A stretch of DNA of 64,000 nt from assembly GCA_963922205.1 (NCBI GenBank), contig CAWUHX010000226.1, positions 1 through 64,000 of the forward strand, written 5' to 3'. Below the pieces are notes generated by a model, which was not told the origin of the DNA, did not search any database, and saw nothing but the letters and a program-made list of their open reading frames with translations. The stretch is from Romanomermis culicivorax (Eukaryota; Nematoda; Enoplea; Mermithida; Mermithidae). A program made the translations under genes and the position numbers. Shown here piece after piece: positions 13,501 through 24,104 of this stretch; the first letter of the stretch is position 1, and each line of letters begins with the position of its first letter.

Positions 13501-16500
13501 TGTTCAAATAAGCAATAATTTTATAATTTGAAAAAAATCGAAATTCTGCTTCTACTCACCCGAAGAAGATGGCACATAGAAACTACCCGTTTCATTTTTT
13601 TCCAGAACCGACGTTTCGTAAGTATCGTAAATTTGACTGACCGGTCGGTGAACAGGGGCCGAAAAATCCGGCTGATGTTGAGGACTTTGAACCATCAACC
13701 TTTGTTCGATACGTCGCAATTCATTTTCGTCGTAATTTAGATCGTTGATAGCCGCGGCACCAACGACATTCGGGGGAAACGGTCGACAATCGACTAAAAA
13801 ATTTCAACGTGAAAACGGAAGACATGAATGTGGTGAAGTTAGAGGCAATCGAGAGAGTGAATATCAGTAACGCACAGAAAATATCAGGGCCACAATTGGC
13901 AACGTCGCTGTTGGCTTTGGTATGCACTCTTAACACAGTCGTATATGTATTTAGGGGAAGTACCATAGGAATATCCCGGTAATCGTCGACCAGAAGCTTA
14001 GGCGACCCTTGAACACTATACTCTTGTATCCAAGAACTATACGTCATGTAATAATGTGACTGGTGCTCTTCATTCAGGTAATATGCTGATGATTTGACAA
14101 TGCCATCAGACATACACAGCAAGAATTTTCCAGGGTGGAGGGTCCGCAGACTTTTTATCGAAAGGAGAGTGGGGGGGGGGGTGGGCGAGTAAAAAAACGA
14201 AAAAAAGTTCCTTAAGCATGTTCTTTATACAAAATATGCATAAAAATCATCAAAAATGCTGTCTTAGAAAAAGTTTTGGGGGTGTTTGACGATTTTCTCG
14301 GGTCAGGGGGTCCAGGATCCTAGGTAGGAAGGCTTATGCCCCTATCCCCTTATGTGCATGTATGAATGCCATAAGACCCACTTCGTCAGTCAACATTTCC
14401 CATCAAGAAAGTCGACTCAGCAGGCGAATGTTTCCAATTTGATAAGCTAAATATAGCCCATTTTTATTGAAATGCTTCTAAATTATAGAGGTAGAAAACA
14501 AATACTAAGTATTTCGTATTTTCAAGATTTAATACTAAACCTTGTCATGTAGGACCGAAAATTTATGACCATACTCAACTAACCTCAACGGTTTTTGATT
14601 GAAAATTATACAGTAAAAACTTTGAGTAAACAATTTTGACAACAGTAGTAGGCGTTGATGTTTGTCACTTTTCAATTTGGAAACATTTTGTAGTGAACCA
14701 AATATAGAACTTGATTACAGATGCAGTTAAGTCAATATATCCATATTCTACCTTTACTTGTGATCAATTTTGCACAGCGGCCAGAAACGCAACACTGTCA
14801 AACTCGTCGGTGGAACAGCCACAGAGGTGACAGAAATGATGCTTCACTTTCAACATTTGTAGGATATACAAAAATTAACTTTCAAATTACCCTTTTTGAA
14901 CTTATACTCACAATTCGTCGATCTTCTATTGCAACTACTTTGGGAGCAACGGCCATTTGTCGACGGCGCCTGCATCGTCCGCCGGCGGCAATGCCGCCCG
15001 AGGCTATCTTTGCCGACGGCGGTTTCTTCGTAAGCGGCACATCCTTGGTTGACCGGGGAGTACATTCGTCCGACGGCGGCGGAGACGGGGCACGACGTCT
15101 TGGGCAGCAGAGGTGGGTGTCGGTTAGGCGGTTCGGGGTACTTGGGCGCCAAGGAATTTTGAGCGAAAGGCGAAAGAGGCGAATCTGATAAAAATAGAAG
15201 GGAAGTTTGAGCATTGAGGTTAGAAGAATGTCAAGCAGAATAAGCTGAAATTTGAGAAGAGCTTATTAGAAGGTAACAAATTTGTACGAGTGAGACACAG
15301 GCCAGTGCCCAAGTTATGGAGCTCGAAAAATCAAAATTTGAACATGTTGCCAGATCCCATTGCTGTAATACTCATTGATTGATGTCTACTAGTCTGTTTC
15401 TTTGTAAAATACCAGTAAATTGAAAAATGACAAAATAAGTGCCGCTCCCGAAGTATGTTTATACGAATTTTTCTCGAAAATTTTGTAATGTTATGTTGAG
15501 CAGGCTTTAGAATTTTCACTTCTGTGTAAAATACGGCTTAGCGGTAAATCGTAAAAAATTAAATAGTACTTGCTTTCCACTTTTACTATTTGTAGGCATT
15601 TCAAGAAAAACAGACTTTTCACCAAAGGCAACCTTATTAAATACCAATCTATTGTCACTATTGGGGCGAAGTTAAAATGGATTAGCAGATTTCAGAACAA
15701 TGATCGTAGAATCGTTGAATTTATAATCGTTTAGTCCTCGGAAAACTTGAAACAATCCTCAGTTTCAGCATAAAGTACACCTTTCAACGCCTATTCTCCT
15801 TTTTTGTCAAGTTACAAGAAATCATACAAGCTCTGCATCACTTTGATATAACATGTTCGAAAAGCTGTAACAATCGTTCTACCACGTACTTCTGTTTGAC
15901 ATCAAACTCCAGCAGAACTCGTCAAACTAATGAACATTGGAACTACAACGATTTTGTAGACATAGCCGGACATTGCTCTCTATCTCTTTCCCTCGAAGTA
16001 ATTCCTCCAGTTGCCAAGTCGACTCCTCTAGTGACTAAATTGCCTTTGATTATAGGCACTTTGCATTTTGGGGCAAAATTTTTTAATCTAGCCGATAGTA
16101 CTACAAAGACTGAGCCGAAATGCCACCGATAATTTTAGAAGACAGCAGAAAAATAATCATTGTTTGCTCATGTACTTTCTTCGAAGATAGAATGAAAAGA
16201 CAATATTAGAGAATACAGCGTATTTCTGGAATAAAGTGCACATGATTAGAAAGATAGCTGATACGAAAACAGCGCAGAATTATATGATATGCCCCTAATT
16301 GCTATACGTTCATAAGAAATTTATAACGTGGCGTGTAGTTATGGTACAACACGGCTAATTGAGTTTCTATGAAGTTAATGCAGAAAAATGAGCGAAGTGA
16401 ACTTTTTCGGTAAATATACAAAAAAAATAAGAAATGCCTGAGAATGTGTGTTAATTTACATTCACTAAAATATGTGCCTGTTGATGACTGATTGACGAAA

Positions 16501-19500
16501 TCAGGCAAAATCGACATTTGGCGGTTTTATTCGCGTGCACCAGCGTCACGAAAACGCAAATTTAAAGTTTGGTAGCCTTATCAGATTTTGAGGAGGAGTG
16601 AGACAGGTAAGAGAAAATTCAAACAATACATAAACGTAGTATGGTTGTTTGAGGTCTATGGAACGCTGAATGTGGATGTTTTGTAACAGTCAATCGTCAG
16701 GGTCACACCGAATGTAATATGTGGAATAAACCGCTTTATAATATTAATGCAATCCTGAACTGTAAATGAAGGAAACACTGATTTGCACTTTTCATAGCTA
16801 AAATAACAATAGAGTATCGAGGTTTCCTCAAATTCAATCAACTTTTTACAGAAAACTTCATTTTCGATTCCGAGGCCAAAAATGTTTAATAACATACAAA
16901 AAACCAGTTCTTCTCAATGAAGAAAAATCGCACTTCGCCTCAATATTAGGCCCAAAGACCAATTTCGTTTTCGGTTTCTTGTAACAGACACATCAAGAAC
17001 ATTTGTTCTCAGAAAACGGCGAAGAAAATTTTCCGATTCATCCGTAAAATACAATAGGCATGCAAATTCGCATTTTCCATCCGTATAAAAGCCTATTCAA
17101 ATGTTATAATTGGGTTATAAATCGTCCTTTCGATGGAAAATTTCTGGGGAAAGTCGAAAAAATTGAACAAAATAAAAATCGCGTCCGAGAATCGACTAAT
17201 TGGATGAAAGAAAATGAGGGAAAGAAGACATTGTTGAAAGTAATAAGACGCGAAACAGAAGGGAGAAAAGCGACAAAAAATTTAATCACGAAATCCTCAA
17301 GTTAAGAATCTTTAGGGGAATTAATCTCGCATAAAAAGGAAGAATCCAGTCTATTCGACTATTAGTAACGTTATAGTATGCAACATACGGATTTTTTAAA
17401 TTTTAAGCAGTATGAAACTAGAATATGAGCACTAAGAGTTTCGAAAGTTTCAAACCATGATTATTTTGAGATTATAGGCTTCTTCGAATGGTGCACATCC
17501 CAAAAACTTGACTAATGAGAAATTTTTTTATCATGAGATAATAAAATGAGAAATCAATTTGAAATTATAGAATTAAGGTGGTTTTAGATTAAAAATGACG
17601 CAATATACCGTCAATTTTTCGAGGGGGTCAGTAGCATTAAAACGAGCTGTAGCAAACTAAAACATTCGAGACGAATATTTTTGTACATTGTACAAGTTTT
17701 TCTCACAGGTAAAATAGAAAATTTAAACGAAATTTTAATTTCTCCATAACTTTTTCAGGATTTACGGAGTGAAATTTTTTCCGACAAAATTTAGCAATGT
17801 TGCAGACGTCAGCAGTGTGACGATGCAAATTTTTTCTGCTAGCTATAATTTTCTACCAACACTGAAGTACAGAGAAGCATCAATTCGCCAAAATCTGAAC
17901 GAAATAGAACAATGCCAAAAATGTTACTCCAATTGCATGATTCAGAGTTACCGAAACGGAAAATGGAATTTCTGAAAGCCAAGTCATTGGATACGAAATA
18001 AATATAGATGGATGTTTTTATTATGACGCTTTTCTAACTTTCATTCAAGAATATTTTTCATTGAACTTGTTCGGAGTACATCAAATTTAAAATTGTATAC
18101 CTTTTTCGGTCACTAATTCAGTGTTATATTTTTATCGGATGAACGCAACTCTCAGTTAAAGCTGTATGAAGTAGAAAATCTGAAATATTAAATTGATCAG
18201 AACTCAGTACAAAAAGAAACAACGTGAAGTTCACGGTCAACGATGTTCCTTCAGCCTTTATTTATTTTTGGTGCAAAAAAACAAAGGTACCCAAAGGATA
18301 AATATTTGTCCAATTTTTTCCAAAGATTTGCTAGGATTGCGTTTTCGATTGAGGAAGGGATGAAATGTTTTTTGTTTGTTTACTATTTAGTACAGTTAGC
18401 CCTTTGGGGTGTCTTCGATGCTATACCATACGTTTTCTTGTTTTGTAGGATTATACAAATAAGGACCAGGTATATTATTGGCGGATAGGAAAATAAATAG
18501 CGAGCAAAGCAAACAAAATAAAGCTGGGTTTAATTGCCGGCCTGGGATGGGTCATTTTCGAGAAAGAAAGGGTCATATGACTTCACAACGTGGCCACGTA
18601 CAAAAGAGAAAGGAAAGGTTTCGGTTCGCGGACCACGTTTTACGAGTTTGATTACGATTTCACAAGGGTAATATTATAAGTTTTGAGTAAAAAATTCTAC
18701 AGTGAAAGTAAAAATAAAGTAAAAAGTAAAATATGGTAATTTTTGTCAAAATACTATTTGTACATAATAACAAGCACGACAGTGGAAAGGAAATAATGAC
18801 AGTGTGAATAAAATAACAGTTTCATGTTTTTACGATTTTTTTTCGCTAAAGCATATGTCACCACAGAAGACTGAGAAGTTTTGAGCATATTCAAGAAACC
18901 TTAAACAATTTTTTTCAACAAAATGCTTGTAGTAAAAGTAAATGCTTTGACGGCAGTGCTAATTTTTGTCATTTTTTGATTTACAAGCATTTCATAAAAA
19001 GACAGACTATATGTTTATCGTTTTTCAATCTAATTGCACTTTATAAAAAATAGGTTGTACATTATAAACAGTGGTTCGGTTTCCACAACTGTAAGCTCAA
19101 CAGACTATATAAATTCCCTCACCTACAGACTGAATTTGCGCATTCCTTTTCAAAGAATCCGTCTTATTACTCCCGCCATTTTCTTGAACATTCTTCAGTC
19201 TTTTCTTTTTCGTAGTTGATTTGTTGCTATTAGTATTCCTACTACCATTCTTCAAAGTTAGATTAATCGAACTCGATTCGTCGGAAAAATTATTGCTCTT
19301 GTTCTTGACTACGTTCGACGGCGAAATTTTCGGCATGTCGACGATAGTGGTGGCTAAAGATCCGCTTTGAATGGAAACTTGTAAATGTTTGCCGAAAGAA
19401 TCGTCCTGAAAAAATGAAGGCGGAAGTATGATAACTAGGGAATAATAGGATGAGAATTGAATAGAGCAGGCATGGAAGGAATGCAGAAAAAAGCTTACCA

Positions 19501-21067
19501 TGCTTACTAGTATCCTGCTGAGGTCAAATTTAACTCCTTTTCTTTTTGCGCAGAGAATATTCTCGAAAGATCGAAATATAAAAATTAAGGATTATTCAGA
19601 ATGAATCGCCAAGAAATTAGTAGCAATTTTTGTGAAAGTTCATGAAAAGGAAGAAAACGTGGTCCAAGAGGAAAATGTTACCCTGTCGACCCAAAAACCT
19701 ATTTTCAATTCCTCTGACTGGAAAACAGCGCACCAAAAAGTGTCTAAAAGTGAACAATAAATTACTACAGATGAGAAATCAACAAAATGGAAAAATAACA
19801 AAAAATAAGAAACCTTGTGGAACTAGACTTCAAAAAGCTAGAAAAGTGTTGCATTTAACGACAGAAGAACGATAATAAGAATATGCTACACGAATGGCAA
19901 ACTTTATCCCATATAATAAATTTAGGGACCTGAAAGAAGTCGAATGAAAAAGTGTTCGTCAAAGCTAACATTTTTAAGATCATAATTTGTAGTTGAAAAG
20001 TGTGGTTATAATTAGTCGTCTAATTAGGGGAGACTTTCTCAGAATTTATAGACTAAGAAGACAAAAAACTTGGTCAAGTAGAAACGGTGACTCATTTTTA
20101 CATAACTGAAATCAATAGAAAGCTTGTATGCATACAAACTTGTACTGCCACCGAAGAATGTTATGGTTCAACATGGCAGCGCAATAGTTTTTTGATCTAA
20201 AAGCAGTGTGCGGGCGGGTCTATAATCAAGACAGTTCCACAATGATCATCGAAATTCTGACGTTTACCTATCTACAGTAAGCCTTGCACAGTTCTTATGC
20301 TATCGTTAGTCGAGAAAAATCCGTTGATTATCATTGCGAAAAGTCAAGTTAAAATTACGAGAATCCAGGTTTCTATCAAATAATTTTTAAAAGCTTCAAC
20401 TCCTATTGATGTCCCACAAACTTCATGCATCAAATCTAGCGTTAAAAGGCTATGGCGACATTCACAATGAGCTAAATCAGAACTTCCAGTTGTACAGTGC
20501 AGAGTCAAACATAATTCCATGAATTTTCTGAATAAACACATATTGATCGATATTCACTGTTTTTTCATTCGAAACATTGCATTTGAAGTGGTTAGGATCA
20601 TAGCAGAAAAATCTCGAAAACGCTAAAAGATTGTAGGTTAGGTTCGCATGAACAACTTTGCCCACATGCGGACTAGTTGAAACCATAATACACATCCTAA
20701 AATTCAGGTTACCTACAAGAGTTACTTTGAAAACTACAAGGCAAGTTTCAAGTTTAAGTTGATCTGATTCACGACAATTTTCAATCAATGTTTGACTGAA
20801 ATTCGAATATGCTTTCTCACTTCTTGCTCATCTTCCGAAGTGGTTAAATATCCTTTTAAACGATTGATAGTTTGTTCGACGTCAGAATCGTCACCACCGC
20901 CGTATTTTGACGGTATTGCCGCATCAGCAGCTACAAAAGTAGAAAAATTTAAGCAAGGAAGATCTGCCTAGCTGTGAGAATTTTCACACGGACAAATGCC
21001 TACTTCGTTGCATAAACAATTTTTGTTGTTGTTGTTGCGTCGAAATAGACATCAAAGCCGCTGCCAT
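860..21067 (-). CDS. ten-1: Teneurin (ten-1/Ten-m family), 5' part; gene continues beyond the left edge
   Basis: Teneurins are type II single-pass adhesion receptors used in axon guidance, synaptic partner matching and basement-membrane organisation. Coding exons traced on the minus strand: 21067-21004, 20930-20821, 19405-19123, 15184-14912, 13793-13560, 8850-8784, 7375-7158, 6073-5700, 4705-4597, 4535-4425, 3841-3644, 3573-3322, 2650-2467, 1929-1784, 1527-1317, 1124-860. All junctions are GT-AG. Phase is consistent through exon 11 and again from exon 14 to 16. About 1033 residues are present, in the order cytoplasmic domain, TM (about 396-416), furin-like site, eight EGF repeats, then the start of the post-EGF domain. 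Teneurins are usually 2500-2800 residues, so the NHL, YD-repeat and C-terminal regions lie left of base 1. The ATG at 21067 was chosen because it opens the chained frame and follows an AG site. Four frame conflicts occur in exons 12-14. Confidence 0.95.
1784..4535 (-). CDS. ten-1: ten-1 exons 10-14: eight EGF-like repeats (four frame conflicts)
   Basis: Eight EGF repeats are visible: EGF1 in 4535-4425; EGF2 and EGF3 in 3841-3644; EGF4 and EGF5 in 3573-3322; EGF6 and EGF7 in 2650-2467; EGF8 in 1929-1784. EGF2 (VCPILCSGNGIFTNGKCHC) and EGF5 each lack one cysteine; in the family this unpaired cysteine forms the intermolecular disulfides of the dimer. Exon 12 needs one base removed in a G run near 3541-3548 to enter the EGF4 frame and one added near 3450-3475 to return to the EGF5 frame, so overall exon length stays in phase. 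The exon 12/13 junction is off by one base, and EGF8 needs one base added near 1872-1875. Cysteine spacing makes the intended frames clear. Either the assembly has indels here or this copy is damaged. Confidence 0.88.
2118..2315. repeat. Dispersed MITE M1 copy
   Basis: The copy ends with AGAAAAACAGACTATA, the inverted partner of the TATAGTCTGTTTTTCTT terminus. It lies in the ten-1 intron between exons 13 and 14. Confidence 0.6.
4597..7375 (-). CDS. ten-1: ten-1 exons 7-9: transmembrane helix, furin-like site and juxtamembrane ectodomain
   Basis: Exon 7 (7375-7158) encodes the sequence up to IYCSWK, then a hydrophobic helix (ILSYVLAAGLLFSLAVIFYF, about residues 396-415); no signal peptide precedes it, as expected for a type II protein. 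Exon 8 (6073-5700) aligns with the conserved stretch before the EGF repeats: an FVQFNW core, then a Leu-Pro-Pro motif (RQTLPPTPTQSDF) and SPRKRS. The RKR at about 525-527 sits where vertebrate teneurins have their furin-like cleavage site. Exon 9 (4705-4597) continues with GTWYLSIFNDNEKVT, matching the family's W-x-L-x-x-x-N-D block. All phases agree: exon 7 leaves one base, exon 8 ends in phase 0 and exon 9 leaves one base. Confidence 0.93.
6120..7130. repeat. About 1 kb polypurine (plus) / polypyrimidine (minus) tract inside ten-1
   Basis: The plus strand is almost entirely A and G with scattered C and T across most of this interval. The transcribed strand of the ten-1 intron between exons 7 and 8 is therefore pyrimidine-rich. 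Hydrophobic Phe/Leu/Ser-rich ORFs read from the minus strand here are composition artefacts. No exact tandem period is evident. Confidence 0.75.
7400..8780. other. ten-1 intron 6, no recognised element
   Basis: A+T-rich sequence between the TM exon and exon 6. It contains a short GACG/GACA-rich simple stretch around 8520-8550. Neither strand gives a plausible exon. Confidence 0.5.
8784..21067 (-). CDS. ten-1: ten-1 exons 1-6: cytoplasmic domain
   Basis: Six exons encode roughly residues 1-344. The start reads MAAALMSIST followed by a run of five Gln. Exon 3 is Ser/Asn/Lys-rich and has a basic patch, KKKR, at about residues 124-127. That is a plausible nuclear localisation signal; C. elegans and vertebrate teneurin intracellular domains are reported to reach the nucleus. 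Exon 4 is proline-rich, including PEPPNRHPPLLPK, which suits SH3-type binding. Exon 5 contains acidic/aromatic stretches. The assignment rests on phase chaining into the TM exon rather than on strong similarity, because this domain diverges quickly among phyla. Introns are long: 3.9 kb between exons 3 and 4, and 4.7 kb between exons 5 and 6. Alternative 5' exons cannot be excluded. Confidence 0.85.
9176..10155. mobile_element. Non-autonomous mariner-type element with ~70 bp terminal inverted repeats
   Basis: The left end reads CAGGGTGAGCCAAAAAAGGC and the right end, reverse-complemented, reads CAGCGTGAGCCAAAAAAGGC. The match continues for about 70 bases with few differences, through CTTTCGAATGGATGAAGCTT. 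Both ends abut a TA dinucleotide (9174-9175 and 10156-10157), the expected Tc1/mariner duplication. CAGGGTG-CCAAAA is a familiar mariner terminus. No transposase ORF remains. A MITE M1 copy is inserted at about 9305-9555. The element lies in the ten-1 intron between exons 5 and 6. Confidence 0.85.
9305..9555. repeat. MITE M1 nested in the mariner-type element
   Basis: The left terminus is TATAGTCTGTTTTTTATAAA and the right terminus ends CAAGAAAAACAGAATATAG. The interior shares long blocks (for example GTGACACAAATCAGTACTGT) with the copy at 31822-32075, so these two are recent relatives. Confidence 0.75.
10325..10700. repeat. Second purine-rich intronic tract
   Basis: A+G-rich plus strand (repeated AAAAAAG, GGAGAAAAA-type runs) in the same ten-1 intron as the mariner-type element. 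It resembles the tract at 6120-7130 in composition. Confidence 0.5.
13801..14122 (-). other. Isolated ORF of unknown status in ten-1 intron 4
   Basis: An open frame immediately upstream of ten-1 exon 5 reads through a balanced-composition segment and includes a hydrophobic stretch (FCALLIFTLSIASNFTTF). It looks more coding-like than the flanking intron, but it does not chain in phase with exon 4, whose junction to exon 5 is already consistent. It may be an alternative first exon, a captured fragment or chance. Confidence 0.25.
14463..14695. repeat. MITE M1, degenerate copy
   Basis: It contains TTATTGAAATGCTTCTAAAT and an internal GTAAAAACTTTGAGTAAACA block, both shared with the copy at 323-545. 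Confidence 0.5.
15390..15616. repeat. MITE M1 copy
   Basis: Termini are TAGTCTGTTTC on the left and CATTTCAAGAAAAACAGACT on the right. It lies in the ten-1 intron between exons 3 and 4. Confidence 0.65.
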
Positions 21068-21115
21068 ATATTAGGAAAAATCAGGTAAATGTGCAAATGA
21101 ACGAGCTAAAAATCC
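21068..21115 (-). promoter_or_regulatory. ten-1 leader with candidate trans-splice acceptor
   Basis: Reading leftward, GGATTTTTAG ends at 21106 and lies 39 bases before the ATG (21067-21065). No upstream exon is visible, so this AG may be a spliced-leader acceptor or the 3' end of an untranslated-exon intron. No TATA-like promoter was identified. Confidence 0.35.
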
Positions 21116-22892
21116 TAGAGACGTCCGGCCTGTTCTAGTGGTGGACATCTGTGTGTAAGCTCTAGTAGGTAATGCGACCTTATGTACATATGCACACAAA
21201 GAAAAAGGCTAACCATTTGGTGTGCAAAACGCTGTAGGTCTGCTCTCTACACATAGATGACCCTTTCTCCAATAGTATTAGTGGACAATATATAATTAAC
21301 ATGAGTGACCATAGAACCATGTTACAATTTGCATATTTGAGCAGCAACAGTTGTATAGTGTTCTTCTAAAACACAATATTGACCAAAAAATGGCCTTGCC
21401 CGTGTTCTGTCCAGCCACACCGAGAAATGACCCTTAAATTTACGACCCTATCCTTCGTCGCGTGTGGCGAAAAAATCAATTTTCCACACTTAATGACGGT
21501 CGTAAAAATATCGTTCCAAAGTTCAAAAGAAGCGGAAAATTATTGAACCAGGTGCTGTTCTTTCATCAATCTGATGAGGGAAGGAAAAAAATCCTAACGG
21601 CGTTTAATTAAAAAGTGAAAAAAAGATTCATTATTGAATGATGAAGTAAGATTCTAAATTATAATTGGTAATAAATCTTTTTTACGGTCGAGCATTGCCA
21701 TCGTTACCAACAAGCCATGTCTGGTTCCGAACAAACACTGTACAAAGTATGAAGGTGTATATCATATGAAAAGTAACAGTTATAAGGTGATATGTGATTC
21801 CAAAAGATTGAGACGACGAAAGCACCATTCTTTATGGAACAAAGTTGTTCAAATTGAGATTTTAACGTATAGCAAAATAAGTCTGATAAAGCTCGAATCC
21901 GAACGTAAGCAAAAAATTCTTGAAACATGTTAATTCTCTGCAAGGAAATGCAAACTCGAAACTACGGCCTGTTTTTCTTGAAATGCTTTCAAATAATAGT
22001 ACAAGAAAGATATTTTCATATTTTTTTCGATTTTCTGTTTACTAAACTGCCTCAAAAAAGTCTACTGTAAAAGCTTTTTATAACAATTTTAACGACACTA
22101 TTCCCTTTTGTCATTTTTCAATTTACAAGTCTTTTTTACAGCAACAGTCTACATAGCATTTTTTCAAATTTTGACGAACAGTTTAGCGTTTTCAAGGTCA
22201 AAAGACAAAATAATGCAACACTTAACAAAAAATGCACGAGGAAATCAATGAAATAAACAAAAGGCAGCGAAAAAATTAGATGAGCTGATGAAGCATAGTA
22301 AAAAAGTTTTCATGAAGAGTCATCATCAAATCAAATTAGCTCAACTAATCAGGTCTTATGACCTGCCATTTTTTAATTTTTAACCCTTTAAGATTGAACA
22401 TATTGAAACGACGTATACACTAAAAATTCTTTTTTCCTGATTGCCTATTCATTTCCAAATGAGTCTCGGAAAGCAAAATAATCTGTAGAAATCGGAGCAG
22501 ACAATAAACCTGAATCATGTAGGCCTACATCTTTTTTCTCAGTTTGTTCACCTAAAGACCCATCTATACTTTTTTAGAAAAAACAGACGCAAGTGATTTT
22601 CTCTTGAAGTTTTGGAGCAATTTTAGTATACAATATATCGCAAGGTAGAGATCAAAATTTCCGATCGAAAGATACCCAACATTTTCAACAAGCTTCTATT
22701 GTGCGCTTTAAATCCAGCTTTGACGCAAGAAACGCAAGAAAAGCAAGAAGCTCAGAAAATAGTTAGTATCGGTGATATGCAAATTTTGCTTGCAAAATAA
22801 ACTTCGCCGGATAAAACTCGTTGAGATCTTTCTTGCTCACAGCGAAAATAAAAAATTCGCTTCATCTTGATTGTTGCAATCACTATAAAAAA
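21116..22892. other. Upstream region of ten-1; contains one M1 MITE
   Basis: No gene is recognised. A MITE M1 copy spans about 21966-22160 (CTGTTTTTCTTGAAATGCTT on the left). The remainder is A+T-rich and may contain the ten-1 promoter. Confidence 0.5.
21966..22160. repeat. MITE M1 copy
   Basis: It starts with CTGTTTTTCTTGAAATGCTT and ends with a diverged TTTTTACAGCAACAGTCTAC terminus. Confidence 0.6.
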
Positions 22893-24104
22893 GTATAGAT
22901 GGGTACAGTCCTACTTTGGCGTCCGTCTTAACTTGGCGCCCTTCTTACTTTGGCGTCCATCTTAACTTGGCGCCCGTTTTAACTTGGCGCCCAATGTTAT
23001 AGGCGCCAACATGAGATATTTGTCTAAACTTGGCGCCCGTCTTACCTTGGCGCCTATCTTAACTTGGCGCCCATTGATTTGCCTAATCCTTTTCAACATG
23101 TATTAACTTGGCGTCCATCTTAACTTGGCGCCCGTCTTAATTTGGCGCCCGTTCATGGCGTCTGGTTTTGTTTGTTGGTTTTTTAACCTCCTAGAAGATG
23201 CTCTTCAAAGTCAATCCACTAGACAATTTTTTCCTGTTTATTTATCAATCATCATTATAATGAACCCACCAATTTGGTTGGTTACTGACCTAAGAGGTAC
23301 CTAACGTGGCGCATATATGGCTCAATTTCTAACAACAATACAGCAAAATTTTCGGCATTTCCTGCAGCAGCCCTGCGTTGAATAAAATTAACTTTTGCAC
23401 GGGACATATTTGCATCAACCTGGACGTATCGGGCTTCTCGTTGTCTTGGCCTTTCACCCTGTTGCAGTTGCCTTATTCGTACTTGATTAACGTGATTAGT
23501 TTGCTGCAGCCAATCGAGAAAAGTATTCAGACGGGGGCGTGGGTGGCCAAAGTCGTGGTTAAGACGATTGTGCCATCCTTCGGCATGATTGGTTGGGCTA
23601 TCAGGGTGGCCGCTCTACTCATTGAGCTATTTATAGTTTTTCGAAATTATTTAAATGAAGGTTGGCTTTCTTTGGTACGTATAAATGCGTTTTTATTTTT
23701 TTTCTTTCAAATTTTTCCACGCAACAAAACTTCGACACGGAAATCATATTACTCGTATATTACGGAGTGATGTACGAGAATGTTACTCAAAAAAGGCAGT
23801 CTTGTTAAAGAAAAATGTAAAAAAAGAATGAAAGAAAAAGAATATAAGAGCAAAACAAAAGATAAAGAAAAATCAGGAAAAATAGTGAGATGGGCGCAAG
23901 GTCAACATACGGACGCCAAAGTAAGCCGGGCGCCAAGGTAAGACGGGCGCCAAGGTAAGACGGGCGCCAAGTTAAGACACTGCTTGGGCGCCAAAGTAAG
24001 ACAAGGCGCCAAGGTAATACGGACGCCAAGTTGAGACGGACGCCAAGTTAAGATGGGCGCCAAGTTGAGACGGGCGCTAAAGTGCGTCACAATCGTATAG
24101 ATGG
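22893..24104. mobile_element. Word-array foldback element, family A (word CTTGGCGCC), with 10 bp TSD
   Basis: The left arm (about 22912-23165) has about eleven TTGGCG words in units such as TCTTAACTTGGCGCCCG. The right arm (about 23890-24078) has the same word inverted (GGCGCCAAGTTAAGA), again roughly ten times. The whole is bracketed by a perfect 10 bp direct repeat, GTATAGATGG, at 22893-22902 and 24095-24104. A 9-11 bp duplication and long variable inverted ends fit Mutator-like or Foldback-like elements. The interior (23166-23889) has a coding-like segment. Spacing between words varies, so this is not a simple satellite. Confidence 0.8.
23378..23770 (+). CDS. Hypothetical ORF inside family A element (possible captured gene fragment)
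   Basis: The ORF encodes 130 residues with hydrophobic stretches (for example IVPSFGMIGWAIRVAALLIE). The DNA from about 23400 to 23640 is visibly more G+C-rich than its surroundings. Just upstream is TTTCCTGCAG, a good acceptor shape, and the open frame extends back to it. This looks like an exon carried inside the element, as in Pack-MULEs. I do not recognise the product. The C-terminal Phe-rich tail reads through A+T-rich DNA and is probably not coding. Confidence 0.35.
   Translation: MNKINFCTGHICINLDVSGFSLSWPFTLLQLPYSYLINVISLLQPIEKSIQTGAWVAKVVVKTIVPSFGMIGWAIRVAALLIELFIVFRNYLNEGWLSLVRINAFLFFFFQIFPRNKTSTRKSYYSYITE

Noticed and set aside
22912..24078. Considered whether the TTGGCG arrays are a CRISPR-like or bacterial iteron structure.
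   Set aside because: The words vary in spacing, occur inverted at the two ends, lack unique fixed-length spacers, and lie in an animal genome with a 10 bp target duplication.
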